Assembly: GCA_030386875.1 (NCBI GenBank)
Contig: CM059563.1
Location: forward strand, 29,736,139-29,800,138
Source of the DNA: Morinoia aosen
Lineage: Eukaryota; Arthropoda; Malacostraca; Amphipoda; Talitridae
Reading direction: 5' to 3'
Length of the DNA stretch: 64,000 nt
Part shown: positions 48,468 through 59,689 of the stretch, piece after piece
How positions within the stretch are numbered: position 1 is the first letter of the stretch
Layout of the letters: each line of letters opens with the position of its first letter
The notes under the pieces: generated by a model
Told to the model about the DNA's origin: nothing
Database searches by the model: none
The model's input: the letters and a program-made list of their open reading frames with translations, nothing else
Position numbers and translations under genes: made by a program

Positions 48468-48778
48468 CACGCTTCCAGGGGGAAATTTGAGGTCCCGAGC
48501 CGAGAGTTAGGTAGGCCTTCTTTCTGTTGAAGTAAAATGCTTTCATTTTTTGTTATGTTTAGGCCCATCTTTTTCTCGGTTCACTGCTGTCCTGTTTTTC
48601 AGTACCTACTACTTTCTTCTTCGGCATCTATCTTTTTTCTTAAATTTATTTCTCAATCAACTGTCTATGCACTTTGTGCTTGGAGTCTGCGTTCCCTAAA
48701 CTTCATGCAAAATGATGCCTTCCTCCTTCCTCTCTTCGGAACGTCGTAGTTGCGGTAAGGGAAGCTTAAACTAACATC
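48468..48778 (+). repeat. dispersed repeat family E, copy 4
   Basis: Contains GGTCCCGAGCCGAGAGTTAG, TTTTTCAGTACCTACTACTT and GATGCCTTCCTCCTTCCTCT, aligning with copies at 25738 and 61248. Ends at ACTAACATCTAAGCTAA, immediately before the hairpin. Confidence 0.8.
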
Positions 48779-48784
48779 TAAGCT

Positions 48785-48890
48785 AAAAATTTAAAAGCGA
48801 AGAAAATGCTAACAAAATTAGTCATTTTTGTTTTTTCTTTTGAATAAAAATGACTAATTCTGTTAGCATTTTCTTTCTTTTTAAATTTTT
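48785..48890. repeat. AT-rich hairpin, 45-bp arms
   Basis: Left arm 48785-48829 and right arm 48846-48890 are near-perfect reverse complements (about 42 of 45 pairs; shared core AGAAAATGCTAACA), with a 16-nt loop. It lies directly after dispersed repeat copy 4 and is not seen at the other copies. Confidence 0.85.
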
Positions 48891-49340
48891 AGGGAATTTT
48901 CAATTTAAGCAAAGTGAACATTTGTTTAAACATCTAATCTAATGTTCGCCTCGTCACAAAGCCGTTCCTTGATGGCCCAGGGACAGCAATAGAGCGCTGT
49001 GCAGCCGCCTCTACAAGAAGACAGGTTAGATGTTACATCGCGGTCTCCTAACGGGAGTTTGGCGTTGAGTTATTGCTGTTTACAAGCAAACTCTAAGGGA
49101 TTTATTAAATTCTTTGCGGAACTAGAATTGCAAACTCTCCCTACCAGAGGGAGCAATCTGTCTTCGTCTCTATACCAGGGAGAATTTTTTGAAAACTTGT
49201 GCCCGCAAGTAGCTGCTGCAGACCCGCTCGCAGCTTTAAATAACAGCCCCCAAGTTGTGTGGGTCGGGAAGAGAATGTCCTGGGAGCCGAGGAGCACGAG
49301 AACGATACACTCAGTGCATCATTGTTCAGGTCCTCGTAAG
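48891..49340. other. no confident feature
   Basis: Higher-GC stretch with a 129-codon plus frame (48999-49388) that runs into the next MITE. No domain was recognised and the overlap with a transposon argues against a gene. Confidence 0.35.
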
Positions 49341-49448
49341 CCCAGTCTAACTTTTTCGCCGCCTGCATGCATTTTTTTCGCCACCTAAGTGATTTATCAC
49401 TTATACGGCGAAAAATATGCATGCCGGGGTCGAAAAAGTTAGACTGGG
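49341..49448. mobile_element. hairpin MITE, family A copy 2
   Basis: 108 bp, with the same termini as the copy at 4668 (CCCAGTCTAACTTTTTCG and its inverse). The interior is also self-complementary: TTTTTTTCGCC against GGCGAAAAA and AAGTGAT against ATCACTT. Confidence 0.85.
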
Positions 49449-51180
49449 AGTTTAAAATATTAAATCCAGAAAAATTACGCCAAATGGATCACAAAACTGT
49501 ATCAAGGATGTTGAGTTAAAGTGGAAAATTTGAATTACATGAATATAAAATTGCGGAGGTTGACTGAGATGCTATTCATGACTCATCCTGAGCTTGTTAA
49601 ATATGATAGCAAACAAGATCTTGTGTAGCTACACGTGTTTGTGGCGCACGAGGGGAGTTGGTCACTTTGTGGCCTGATGAAGTGGCTTACCAAACACACT
49701 ATCAAACGCACTTTTAAATGCACCGTCAAGCTCACTTTCAAACGCACTTTTAAATGCACTGTCATGTCGCTAATTTCCTGCGACGCATCAAAACTTACTT
49801 AATGTCCTAATCGACTTTAAGGGTTAAGAAATACAATATTCGCAACCAGAAGATTTTTTAATCGATTTTCGTTTTACAAAACTTTTAGGGGTTTAAAGAG
49901 ATTCCCGCTTCACCAGAATTTCTCCTCCTGCAGGTGCAAACGAATAATTAATTACATTAAACCGATACAAATGGTACTTCACAATATTACAATATGTCAG
50001 TTGTTAACTCAAAATTATACTTTATTCAATGGCTACACCACTCTCCCGTAACCGTCCACTTACTGATAGCACAACTGCTCGGCGCCCATCAATACAAGAA
50101 TACCGAGACGTAGAAAGCACACAGTGCGCGAGAAGTTCAAGTTGAAGAATACTTGATTTACAAAACCCAGGGTTCGAACGTTATCCCCGCTGGTTGAGAT
50201 ACTGAAAAACCACAGTATCGTTAGGAACTAAGCTTAGCAGCTGCTCGCATGACACTTCATTTAAATTTCACTTATTACACAATTAAACACTTTAAACCTC
50301 GCCTAATGCTCACCTTCAACTTTAATACCATTGGCACAGACAAGATGAAGTTAGCTCGGGAAGCTATTTTAGGAAATTAGAAGGAAATACAATTGAAAGA
50401 ACCTATCCTCGGTATAGGACAGGTTGTAGAGTTGTAAGCGTTAAGCTAATCGTTGCGTTAGGCATTGCCCGAAAGAATTAGTTTATTTAACTTTCTCTTA
50501 ATTTAGAGCAACTTTCAATAATTAAACATTTTAGTAAAATTATGCAAGATGAAAGTTTACTCTTTAAGTGAAAAGGACACAGTCCAACTTTAGAATTATA
50601 AGGTTAAGTTGACGTGACTATAATGTCACTCTTCCAGAGACCTTGGTCACATTGGAAGTTAATATTTCCTTTATTTCATCATTCAGAAGATTATTTTTAC
50701 ATTTAAAAGTTCGTTTATTTACTCTCCTTAATTTTACTTCATTAAGAGAGAAGTTAAAAACCGAGGTAAGGTAAAGAAGTAACAAAACGCCATGCTGAGA
50801 AAAACTAAATGAACGAAATTGAAATAGTGGCCACTACAAATAATAAATAGGAAATTGAGAGCGCAGCCAGTGGAAAATTAACTGAAGAGGCTTCCCAGCA
50901 ATACTCTGGTGCTAAAGGCCGATTCAAAGAGCTGCCTCTCAGTCTCCTCCACTCTGTGCCGCCCTGGCTCTGTTTGTTTTTCGGTACTTGATCGGGACCT
51001 CGGTTCATACCGAGGCTCTTCTTTCGTCGTCGGAGCGAAGAACAACGGATGATTCGCGACAGTCAAACACTCATCATCACACTGTGAAATACACCGTCAA
51101 GCACACTACCCAACACACTAACACTCGGCTCAATCACGCCGCCATCATGAAAATGCTCCGGTAAACTCTAGGATGATATG
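49449..51180. other. no recognised feature
   Basis: AT-rich unique sequence with a few short internal repeats (AAACGCACTTTTAAATGCAC near 49702 and 49740). No gene recognised. Confidence 0.4.
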
Positions 51181-51182
51181 GC

Positions 51183-51405
51183 AGGTACACTGTGATGCAG
51201 GTGCACTGTGATGCAGGTACACTGTGATGCAGGTACACTGTGATGCAGGTACACTGTGATGCAGGTACACTGTGATGCAAGTGCACTGTGATGCAGGTAC
51301 ACTGTGATGCAGGTACACTGTGATGCAGGTGCACTGTGATGCAGGTGCACTGTGATGCAGGTGCACTGTGATGCAGATACACTGTGATGCAGGTATGCAG
51401 GTACA
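51183..51405. repeat. 16-bp minisatellite, about 13 units
   Basis: Units of AGGTACACTGTGATGC, with a G in place of A in some (AGGTGCACTG). Lies 100 bp upstream of the 10-bp satellite and forms short shadow frames on the minus strand. Confidence 0.95.
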
Positions 51406-51510
51406 CTGCAGTAAAGTGTCTAATTAAGACCACCAGCGCGCCTTTTGTCCCTCGGTCTCCAGCGGGCGGTGCAGGGACAGCAGCGCCTCGGGCAGCCAGG
51501 CAAGTGAACA

Positions 51511-54500
51511 CAATCAAACACCATCGAACACCATCGAACACCATCGAACACCATCGAACACCATCGAACACCATCGAACACCATCGAACACCATCGAACA
51601 CCATCGAACACCATCGAACACCATCGAACACCATCGAACACCATCGAACACCATCGAACACCATCGAACACCATCGAACACAATCAAACACAATCAAACA
51701 CAATCAAACACAATCAAACACAATCAAACACAATCAAACACAATCAAACACAATCAAACACAATCAAACACAATCAAACACAATCAAACACAATCGAACA
51801 CAATCGAACACAATCGAACACAATCGAACACAATCAAACACAATCAAACACAATCAAACACAATCAAACACAATCAAACACAATCAAACACAATCAAACA
51901 CAATCAAACACAATCAAACACAATCAAACACAATCAAACACAATCAAACACAATCAAACACAATCAAACACAATCAAACACAATCAAACACAATCAAACA
52001 CAATCAAACACAATCAAACACAATCAAACACAATCAAACACAATCAAACACAATCAAACACAATCAAACACAATCAAACACAATCAAACACAATCAAACA
52101 CAATCAAACACAATCAAACACAATCAAACACAATCAAACACAATCAAACACAATCAAACACAATCAAACACAATCAAACACAATCAAACACAATCAAACA
52201 CAATCAAACACAATCAAACACAATCAAACACAATCAAACACAATCAAACACAATCGAACACAATCGAACACAATCGAACACAATCGAACACAATCGAACA
52301 CAATCGAACACAATCGAACACAATCGAACACAATCGAACACAATCGAACACAATCGAACACAATCGAACACAATCGAACACAATCGAACACAATCGAACA
52401 CAATCGAACACAATCGAACACAATCGAACACAATCGAACACAATCGAACACAATCGAACACAATCGAACACCATCGAACACCATCGAACACCATCGAACA
52501 CCATCGAACACCATCAAACACCATCAAACACCATCAAACACCATCAAACACCATCAAACACCATCGAACACCATCGAACACCATCGAACACCATCGAACA
52601 CCATCGAACACCATCGAACACCATCGAACACCATCGAACACCATCGAACACCATCGAACACCATCGAACACCATCGAACACCATCGAACACCATCGAACA
52701 CCATCGAACACCATCGAACACCATCGAACACCATCGAACACCATCGAACACCATCGAACACCATCGAACACCATCGAACACCATCGAACACCATCGAACA
52801 CCATCGAACACCATCGAACACCATCGAACACCATCGAACACCATCGAACACCATCGAACACCATCGAACACCATCGAACACCATCGAACACCATCGAACA
52901 CCATCGAACACCATCGAACACCATCGAACACCATCGAACACCATCGAACACCATCGAACACCATCGAACACCATCGAACACCATCGAACACCATCGAACA
53001 CCATCGAACACCATCGAACACCATCGAACACCATCGAACACCATCGAACACCATCGAACACCATCGAACACCATCGAACACCATCGAACACCATCGAACA
53101 CCATCGAACACCATCGAACACCATCGAACACCATCGAACACCATCGAACACCATCGAACACCATCGAACACCATCGAACACCATCGAACACCATCGAACA
53201 CCATCGAACACCATCGAACACCATCGAACACCATCGAACACCATCGAACACCATCGAACACCATCGAACACCATCGAACACCATCGAACACCATCGAACA
53301 CCATCGAACACCATCGAACACCATCGAACACCATCGAACACCATCGAACACCATCGAACACCATCGAACACCATCGAACACCATCGAACACCATCGAACA
53401 CCATCGAACACCATCGAACACCATCGAACACCATCGAACACCATCGAACACCATCGAACACCATCGAACACCATCGAACACCATCGAACACCATCGAACA
53501 CCATCGAACACCATCGAACACCATCGAACACCATCGAACACCATCGAACACCATCGAACACCATCGAACACCATCGAACACCATCGAACACCATCGAACA
53601 CCATCGAACACCATCGAACACCATCGAACACCATCGAACACCATCGAACACCATCGAACACCATCGAACACCATCGAACACCATCGAACACCATCGAACA
53701 CCATCGAACACCATCGAACACCATCGAACACCATCGAACACCATCGAACACCATCGAACACCATCGAACACCATCGAACACCATCGAACACCATCGAACA
53801 CCATCGAACACCATCGAACACCATCGAACACCATCGAACACCATCGAACACCATCGAACACCATCGAACACCATCGAACACCATCGAACACCATCGAACA
53901 CCATCGAACACCATCGAACACCATCGAACACCATCGAACACCATCGAACACCATCGAACACCATCGAACACCATCGAACACCATCGAACACCATCGAACA
54001 CCATCGAACACCATCGAACACCATCGAACACCATCGAACACCATCGAACACCATCGAACACCATCGAACACCATCGAACACCATCGAACACCATCGAACA
54101 CCATCGAACACCATCGAACACCATCGAACACCATCGAACACCATCGAACACCATCGAACACCATCGAACACCATCGAACACCATCGAACACCATCGAACA
54201 CCATCGAACACCATCGAACACCATCGAACACCATCGAACACCATCGAACACCATCGAACACCATCGAACACCATCGAACACCATCGAACACCATCGAACA
54301 CCATCGAACACCATCGAACACCATCGAACACCATCGAACACCATCGAACACCATCGAACACCATCGAACACCATCGAACACCATCGAACACCATCGAACA
54401 CCATCGAACACCATCGAACACCATCGAACACCATCGAACACCATCGAACACCATCGAACACCATCGAACACCATCGAACACCATCGAACACCATCGAACA

Positions 54501-54540
54501 CCATCGAACACCATCGAACACCATCGAACACCATCGAACA
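51511..54540. repeat. 10-bp satellite, 303 units
   Basis: 3,030 bp of exact 10-bp units in four subtypes: CCATCGAACA, CAATCAAACA, CAATCGAACA and CCATCAAACA. They occur in blocks: CCATCGAACA to about 51680, CAATCAAACA with one 4-unit CAATCGAACA island to about 52250, CAATCGAACA to about 52470, then five CCATCAAACA units at 52511-52560, and finally 198 identical CCATCGAACA units at 52561-54540. A 10-bp unit gives the same open reading in all three frames of a strand, hence frames of 1,061 codons (plus) and 665-690 codons (three minus frames). These are not genes. Confidence 0.98.
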
Positions 54541-56000
54541 CAATTGAGGTCCTCTGTCAATACGTGTAGCTGCATGGGACCTGTTGAAGAAAAGAAAGAA
54601 AAATAGTTACTTTTCAAAAAACACATTGGTTTTCAAAAATAAGCTGATAGTAGACTACGTGTTTCCTCATTGTCAATATGGCTACCATTTTATAATAGTT
54701 CTCATACGCTTATGGTAATCATATATTTTTCAATTTTGCATTTATGGTCATCCTATATGTATGGTAATCTTACATTTATGGTAATCTTACATATTTGATA
54801 CTCAAATATTTAAGGTACTCATTTATTATCATAAGTAAATGGAGGGCTTAAATTTATGCTTACAAGAGTAACGGTAGTTTTCCATTGAAATCGAATGTTT
54901 CTGAATAGAAGCATAAAAATGTAGAATAAAAAGCCAAACGCTGTTATCGCGATACTGACGCACTCGAAGTACTTACTGTACATGTATTCAAGCATTCAAA
55001 TTGCAAGTGAAGCTTTGGACGTTGCAGTTTGCTTTTGTCCCGCATGCTTGTTCTGGTTTACCATACTTTTGATTTTAATTTGGCCTATTATAACTTCATT
55101 TTTGTTCGGTTTTATTCTATAATTCATGGTGAAACTAACAAAGAGTTCATTCTGAAGTTATTCCTAAGCAGTTCTATAATCAGTTCAAATGTCTCCCTCC
55201 GTACAGTGTTTAATGCGTGTTTGCTAATCAGTCTTTTATGTTGTATCAGTTTCAACATTGATGTAAAACTAGAAATGAAATTGCATGAAAATAATTTCAA
55301 TTGAATTGATTTTCGCTTGTTGAGGATAGAGCATGAGCTGGTTCACGAACTCCTTCATATTCTTAAAGGTGCAACAAGTTCGGGCAGCGTCGCGCTTGTA
55401 CCACCCGAAAGGTTACACTGTTAAATATAAACAGCGTATAAAAGAAGAAAAAAAGACGGCGAGGCAGTGCTGCCTTATCAGCGGTAAAATAGCCGCAGTT
55501 TTTGTGTGGCGCTGAAAAGGCAACTTTCATAGCCGGCAGTACGGGAAAATCTTTTTCTCCTCTCGCGAAGAAATGGGAAGCAGTTTCTTCCTCATTCATC
55601 AGTTTTGAATTACCTTATGATTTTTGCGCTGAAATTCAAAGAGGAAGTATTTCTCTCTTTGCTCAGCATTAATGCCCTGCCGTTATCTTTTTTGCGAGGG
55701 TTTTTGTTGCTGCTTGTGCGATCCAGTCTCATGACGGTCAAAAAAATATTATTTCCTTCGGGTTAGATACTCCGAAAAGACTGACGAAACGTGACAGTTC
55801 ACTTTTCCAACAACTTAACTCGTGATAGTTGTGCGCTGTTAAAGGTGTTTTCTTTTATATGGAATAATAATACAATTGTATTTCATTTATAATTTCACAC
55901 TGAACGAAAACAGTCCCTTCAACCCAGATTGAACACATGCGCCAGTGGAGTGGAAATTCAGTCCATGTTCAACTGGTGCATATGCATAATTGTGTTCTAT
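54541..56000. other. no recognised feature
   Basis: AT-rich, with TATGGTAATC-like repeats near 54700-54790. Frames of at most 91 codons without recognisable domains. Confidence 0.4.
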
Positions 56001-56002
56001 AT

Positions 56003-56930
56003 ATAGTTCTTGTTGTCTATGGTTCTTGTTGTCTATAGTTTTTGTTGTCTATGGTTCTTGTTGTCTATTGTTCTTGTTGTCTATGGTTCTTGTTGTCGAT
56101 GGTTCTTGTTGTCTATAGTTCTTGTTGTCTATAGTTCTTGTTGTCTATGGTTCTTGTTGTCTATGGTTCTTGTTGTCTATGGTTCTTGTTGTCTATGGTT
56201 CTTGTTGTCTATTGTTCTTGTTGTCTATAGTTCTTGCCGTCTATAGTTCTTGCCGTCTATAGTTCTTGTTGTCTATAGTTCTTGTTGTCTGTAGTTCTTG
56301 TTGTCTATAGTTCTTGTTGTCTATGGTTCTTGTTGTCTATAGTTCTTGTTGTCTATGGTTCTTGTTGTCTATGGTTCTTGTTGTCTATAGTTCTTGTTGT
56401 CTATAGTTCTTGTTGTCTATAGTTCCTGTTGGCTATAGTTCTTGCCGTCTATAGTTCTTGCCGTCTATAGTTCTTGCCGTCTATATTTCTTGCCGTCTAT
56501 AGTTCTTGCCGTCTATAGTTCTTGCCGTCTATAGTTCTTGCCGTCTATAGTTCTTGCCGTCTATAGTTCTTGCCGTCTATAGTTCTTGTTGTCTATAGTT
56601 CTTGTTGTCTATAGTTCTTGTTGTCTATAGTTCTTGTTGTCTATAGTTCTTGCCGTCTATAGTTCTTGCCGTCTATAGTTCTTGCCGTCGATAGTTCTTG
56701 CCGTCGATAGTTCTTGCCGTCGATAGTTCTTGCCGTCTATAGTTTTAGTTGTCTATAATTTTAGTTGTCTATAATTTTAGTTGTCTATAGTTCTTGTTGT
56801 CTATAGTTCTTGCCGTCTATAGTTCTTGCCGTCTATTGCCGTCTATAGTTCTTGCCGTCTATAGTTCTTGCAGTCTATAGTTTTTGCCGTCTATAGTTCT
56901 TGCCGTCTATAGTTCTTGCCGTACACAGCG
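56003..56930. repeat. 16-bp minisatellite, about 57 units
   Basis: Units of GTCTATAGTTCTTGTT and GTCTATAGTTCTTGCC, grouped in blocks, with minor GTCTATGG and GTCGATAG variants. The TT/CC subtype blocks alternate along the array. Confidence 0.96.
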
Positions 56931-57315
56931 CTTGCTGTCCAAAGTTCTGTCTACAGTCCCAGACGCCCACGGAGGAGTGCACAGAACAAAGCTGCAGTAA
57001 TCTGCTCGGCTGCCTGCAGGCCGCCGTGCTTCTGCGGCAATTATCGTTAAAATGAAACTAATTTTCTCAGATATTCGAAGCTCTTGGGGGTGAGCAGCTG
57101 TTGGCGTCATGCATGGTGAAATTGTAATTACGTGTATTCGATGGAGTGTAATTCCTTTCTTTGGAAACGGCGAAGTTTTTAGTTTTTGTAATTTCATAAT
57201 GTGCTAGTTGAAAGCAGCAAAATGCTGTGAATATCCTGAGCGAGCTAATGCAAACGCTTAGTAATGTCGCTTTGCCTGTATTCTTATCTGTTACTGCCAA
57301 CAACACAAAATGACC
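56931..57315. other. no recognised feature
   Basis: Spacer of about 385 bp between two arrays, with a 96-codon minus frame lacking any recognisable domain. Confidence 0.4.
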
Positions 57316-57317
57316 TA

Positions 57318-58120
57318 AGAGTACTGAAATACACTAAGAGACCTACTGAAATACACTAAGAGAACTAATGAAATACACTAAGAGAACTACTGAAATAAAC
57401 TAAGAGAACTACTGAAATACACTAAGAGAACTACTGAAATACACTAAGAGAACTACTGAAATACACTAAGAGAACTACTGAAATAAACTAAGAGAACTAC
57501 TGAAGTAAACTAAGAGAACTACTGAAATAAACTAAGAGAACTACTGAAATAAACTAAGACAACTACTGAAATAAACTAAGACAACTACTGAAATACACTA
57601 AGAGAACTACTGAAATACACTAAGAGAACTACTGAAATACACTAAGAGGACTACTGAAATACACTAAGAGAACTACTGAAATAAACTAAGAGAACTACTG
57701 AAGTAAACTAAGAGAACTACTGAAATAAACTAAGAGAACTACTGAAATAAACTAAGAGAACTACTGAAATAAACTAAGAGAACTACTGAAATAAACTAAG
57801 AGAACTACTGAAATACACTAAGAGAACTACTGAAATACACTAAGAGAACTACTGAAATAAACTAAGAGAACTACTGAAATGAACTAAGAGAACTACTGAA
57901 ATAAACTAAGAGAACTACTGAAATAAACTAAGAGAACTACTGAAATAAACTAAGAGAACTACTGAAATAAACTAAGAGAACTACTGAAATAAACTAAGAG
58001 AACTACTGAAATAAACTAAGAGAACTACTGAAATAAACTAAGAGAACTACTGAAATAAACTAAGAGAACTACTGAAATAAACTAAGAGAACTACTGAAAT
58101 AAACTAAGAGAACTACTAGG
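57318..58120. repeat. 22-bp minisatellite, about 36 units
   Basis: Units of about 22 bp containing ACTACTGAAATAAACTAAG or ACTACTGAAATACACTAAG; AATACA and AATAAA subtypes occur in runs, and a pattern including AAGTAAACT recurs (near 57502 and 57700). Confidence 0.96.
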
Positions 58121-58433
58121 GAAGGGAGACTTCACAACCCTGCACAATCCAACTGACCAATAACAGATAGTGGCAGGGATAATCCTTTGCATTGAGGTAA
58201 TTCAACATCAAAAAATTCAACAAAGGAAAATTACAAAGGTTTGTTCATTCCATTTTTTTACCTTGTACTTCAAAAAACGAAAAAACAAGGCTTTCCAATT
58301 TTAGATTTTTTATACTGAATTCACTCATGCCAATATTTTTCTTCCCTATATCTGCATTCTGACCAAGTAGTCAACCTCATTTAACCCGCCAGTGTAATAG
58401 TTCAACGCTCGGCTGCATGTATGATATACGGTA
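58121..58433. other. no recognised feature
   Basis: AT-rich unique sequence. Confidence 0.4.
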
Positions 58434-58619
58434 TGTCCCACAAAAACCCGAACCGAGTATTTATTTTCCCGTATCAGTAATACCATCATAAGAATGCCCT
58501 AAGCATTTAATTTCTTGCAAAATTATCCTTCAAAAGTACCCTACAGAAAAGGTATTACTGATTATGATGGTATTACTAATACGGGAAAATAAGTACTTGT
58601 TTCGGGTTTTTATGGGACA
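58434..58619. mobile_element. MITE family C, 58-bp inverted repeats
   Basis: 186 bp. The arms 58434-58491 and 58562-58619 are inverted repeats with about five mismatches in 58, beginning TGTCCCACAAAAACCCG and ending CGGGTTTTTATGGGACA. TGTCCCA ends occur in some Tc1/mariner-type elements, and the transposase-bearing end at 63477 also begins TGTCCCA. That kinship is inference. Confidence 0.85.
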
Positions 58620-58620
58620 T

Positions 58621-58887
58621 CACGGTAAAGGAAAAGGTAGGGTCATTTCTATGTGAGAAATACTCCTCCTCTTGTTCGGCTAGCCAATAAAAGGTTTATT
58701 TCAAACAAATTTTATGACATCACCAAAACGCCATTTCGTTAGGCCAATAGTGAAGCCAGATTTGGGGGTATCGGTGCTACCAGATGCAATATGAGCGCTG
58801 CTATTGGTTCGTTGCAGTGACGTCAGCAAAACCACACCGTCAAAGTAAAAAAGATTGGTGTGAATCTACCTTGTTTCCTCGACCATG
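58621..58887 (-). mobile_element. MITE family B copy 3, with CRE-like sites
   Basis: Inverted relative to the copies at 10973 and 28422. It keeps CACGGTAAAGGAAAAGGTAG at one end and CTACCTTGTTTCCTCGACCATG at the other, with CAGATGCAATATGAG and GCCAGATTTGGGG inside. Octamers: TGACGTCA near 58818 and an altered TGACATCA near 58715. It abuts MITE C with almost no gap. Confidence 0.8.
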
Positions 58888-59344
58888 CGGGACATGCTGT
58901 ATAATGTGATTCACTGCTTACAATTAAATTAATCCTGCCAATGGCTCCTCGCTACCCCAAAAGTAATTCAATTCTGATTAGTGTATGATTTCTACTTTGC
59001 TCCCCACACAAAATGCTTTACAAAAAACTCTGGATCTCGTTAAAACATCATCAGTAAATTCAGGAACTTCTCGGATATTTAACTGCGCACATTTACGTCA
59101 TCTGTAAAAATTCCTCACCAATGTATTTCACATAATCACGTTTATTAAAAGCACTTCTTGCCCTCATCTGTGACACACAGCGAAAGTTTTATGGAATGGC
59201 GAATTTTATTTGTGTCAAGAAACGAACTTTATCGATGATATTTATGCTCTTCCAAAAGTCTCAATTGTTAAAATAAGGGACGTCTTGGTAGTGAAGTTTC
59301 CATTTTTTCAAAATTTTTGGGATCAGCAAAGACAAATTTGATTT
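58888..59344. other. no recognised feature
   Basis: AT-rich. The right part may be the 3' flank of Penelope-like copy 2, which reads on the minus strand. Confidence 0.35.
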
Positions 59345-59345
59345 T

Positions 59346-59388
59346 TTGACCCAAGCTTTCGGCTAGATTAGCTCTAGCCGTCATCAGG
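59346..59388 (-). ncRNA. hammerhead-like RNA motif after Penelope copy 2
   Basis: The minus strand has CTGATGA (59387 to 59381), a perfect stem CGGCTAG/CTAGCCG around a 7-nt loop, then AAAGCTTGG and GTC. Core and flanks equal those at 46140, but the stem sequence is different and still fully paired. Stems I and III are not convincing, as at the first copy. Confidence 0.4.
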
Positions 59389-59689
59389 GGAACGATGTAT
59401 TTTTAAACAAACCTCTTATGGTATCCGCGGGTATCTAGTATACAAAACATTTTTTTAAATTTTTTACATGCAAGCCGAAAATCATTGATCAAGGGCGACT
59501 GATGAGCAAAGGAAGAAACTGCGGGGGGACATCAAGATGACGATTAATTTTGTTAGGTTCCTAAACACTGTACATTGCTTCGACAATTTTTCGAGCGTAT
59601 TAATTTTTAACATTTTATAATATACATACATTTTAAAAATCAAAAGAATGGTTATCTTCTTCGGAATGCTAATAGACGAGGGATAACCT

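Noticed and set aside
49672-49690. CTGATGA as a hammerhead core
   Set aside because: No paired stem II and no GAAA at the right distance.
51384-54569. 1,061-codon frame over the 10-bp satellite
   Set aside because: A 10-bp unit reads identically in all three frames; it has no independent coding evidence.
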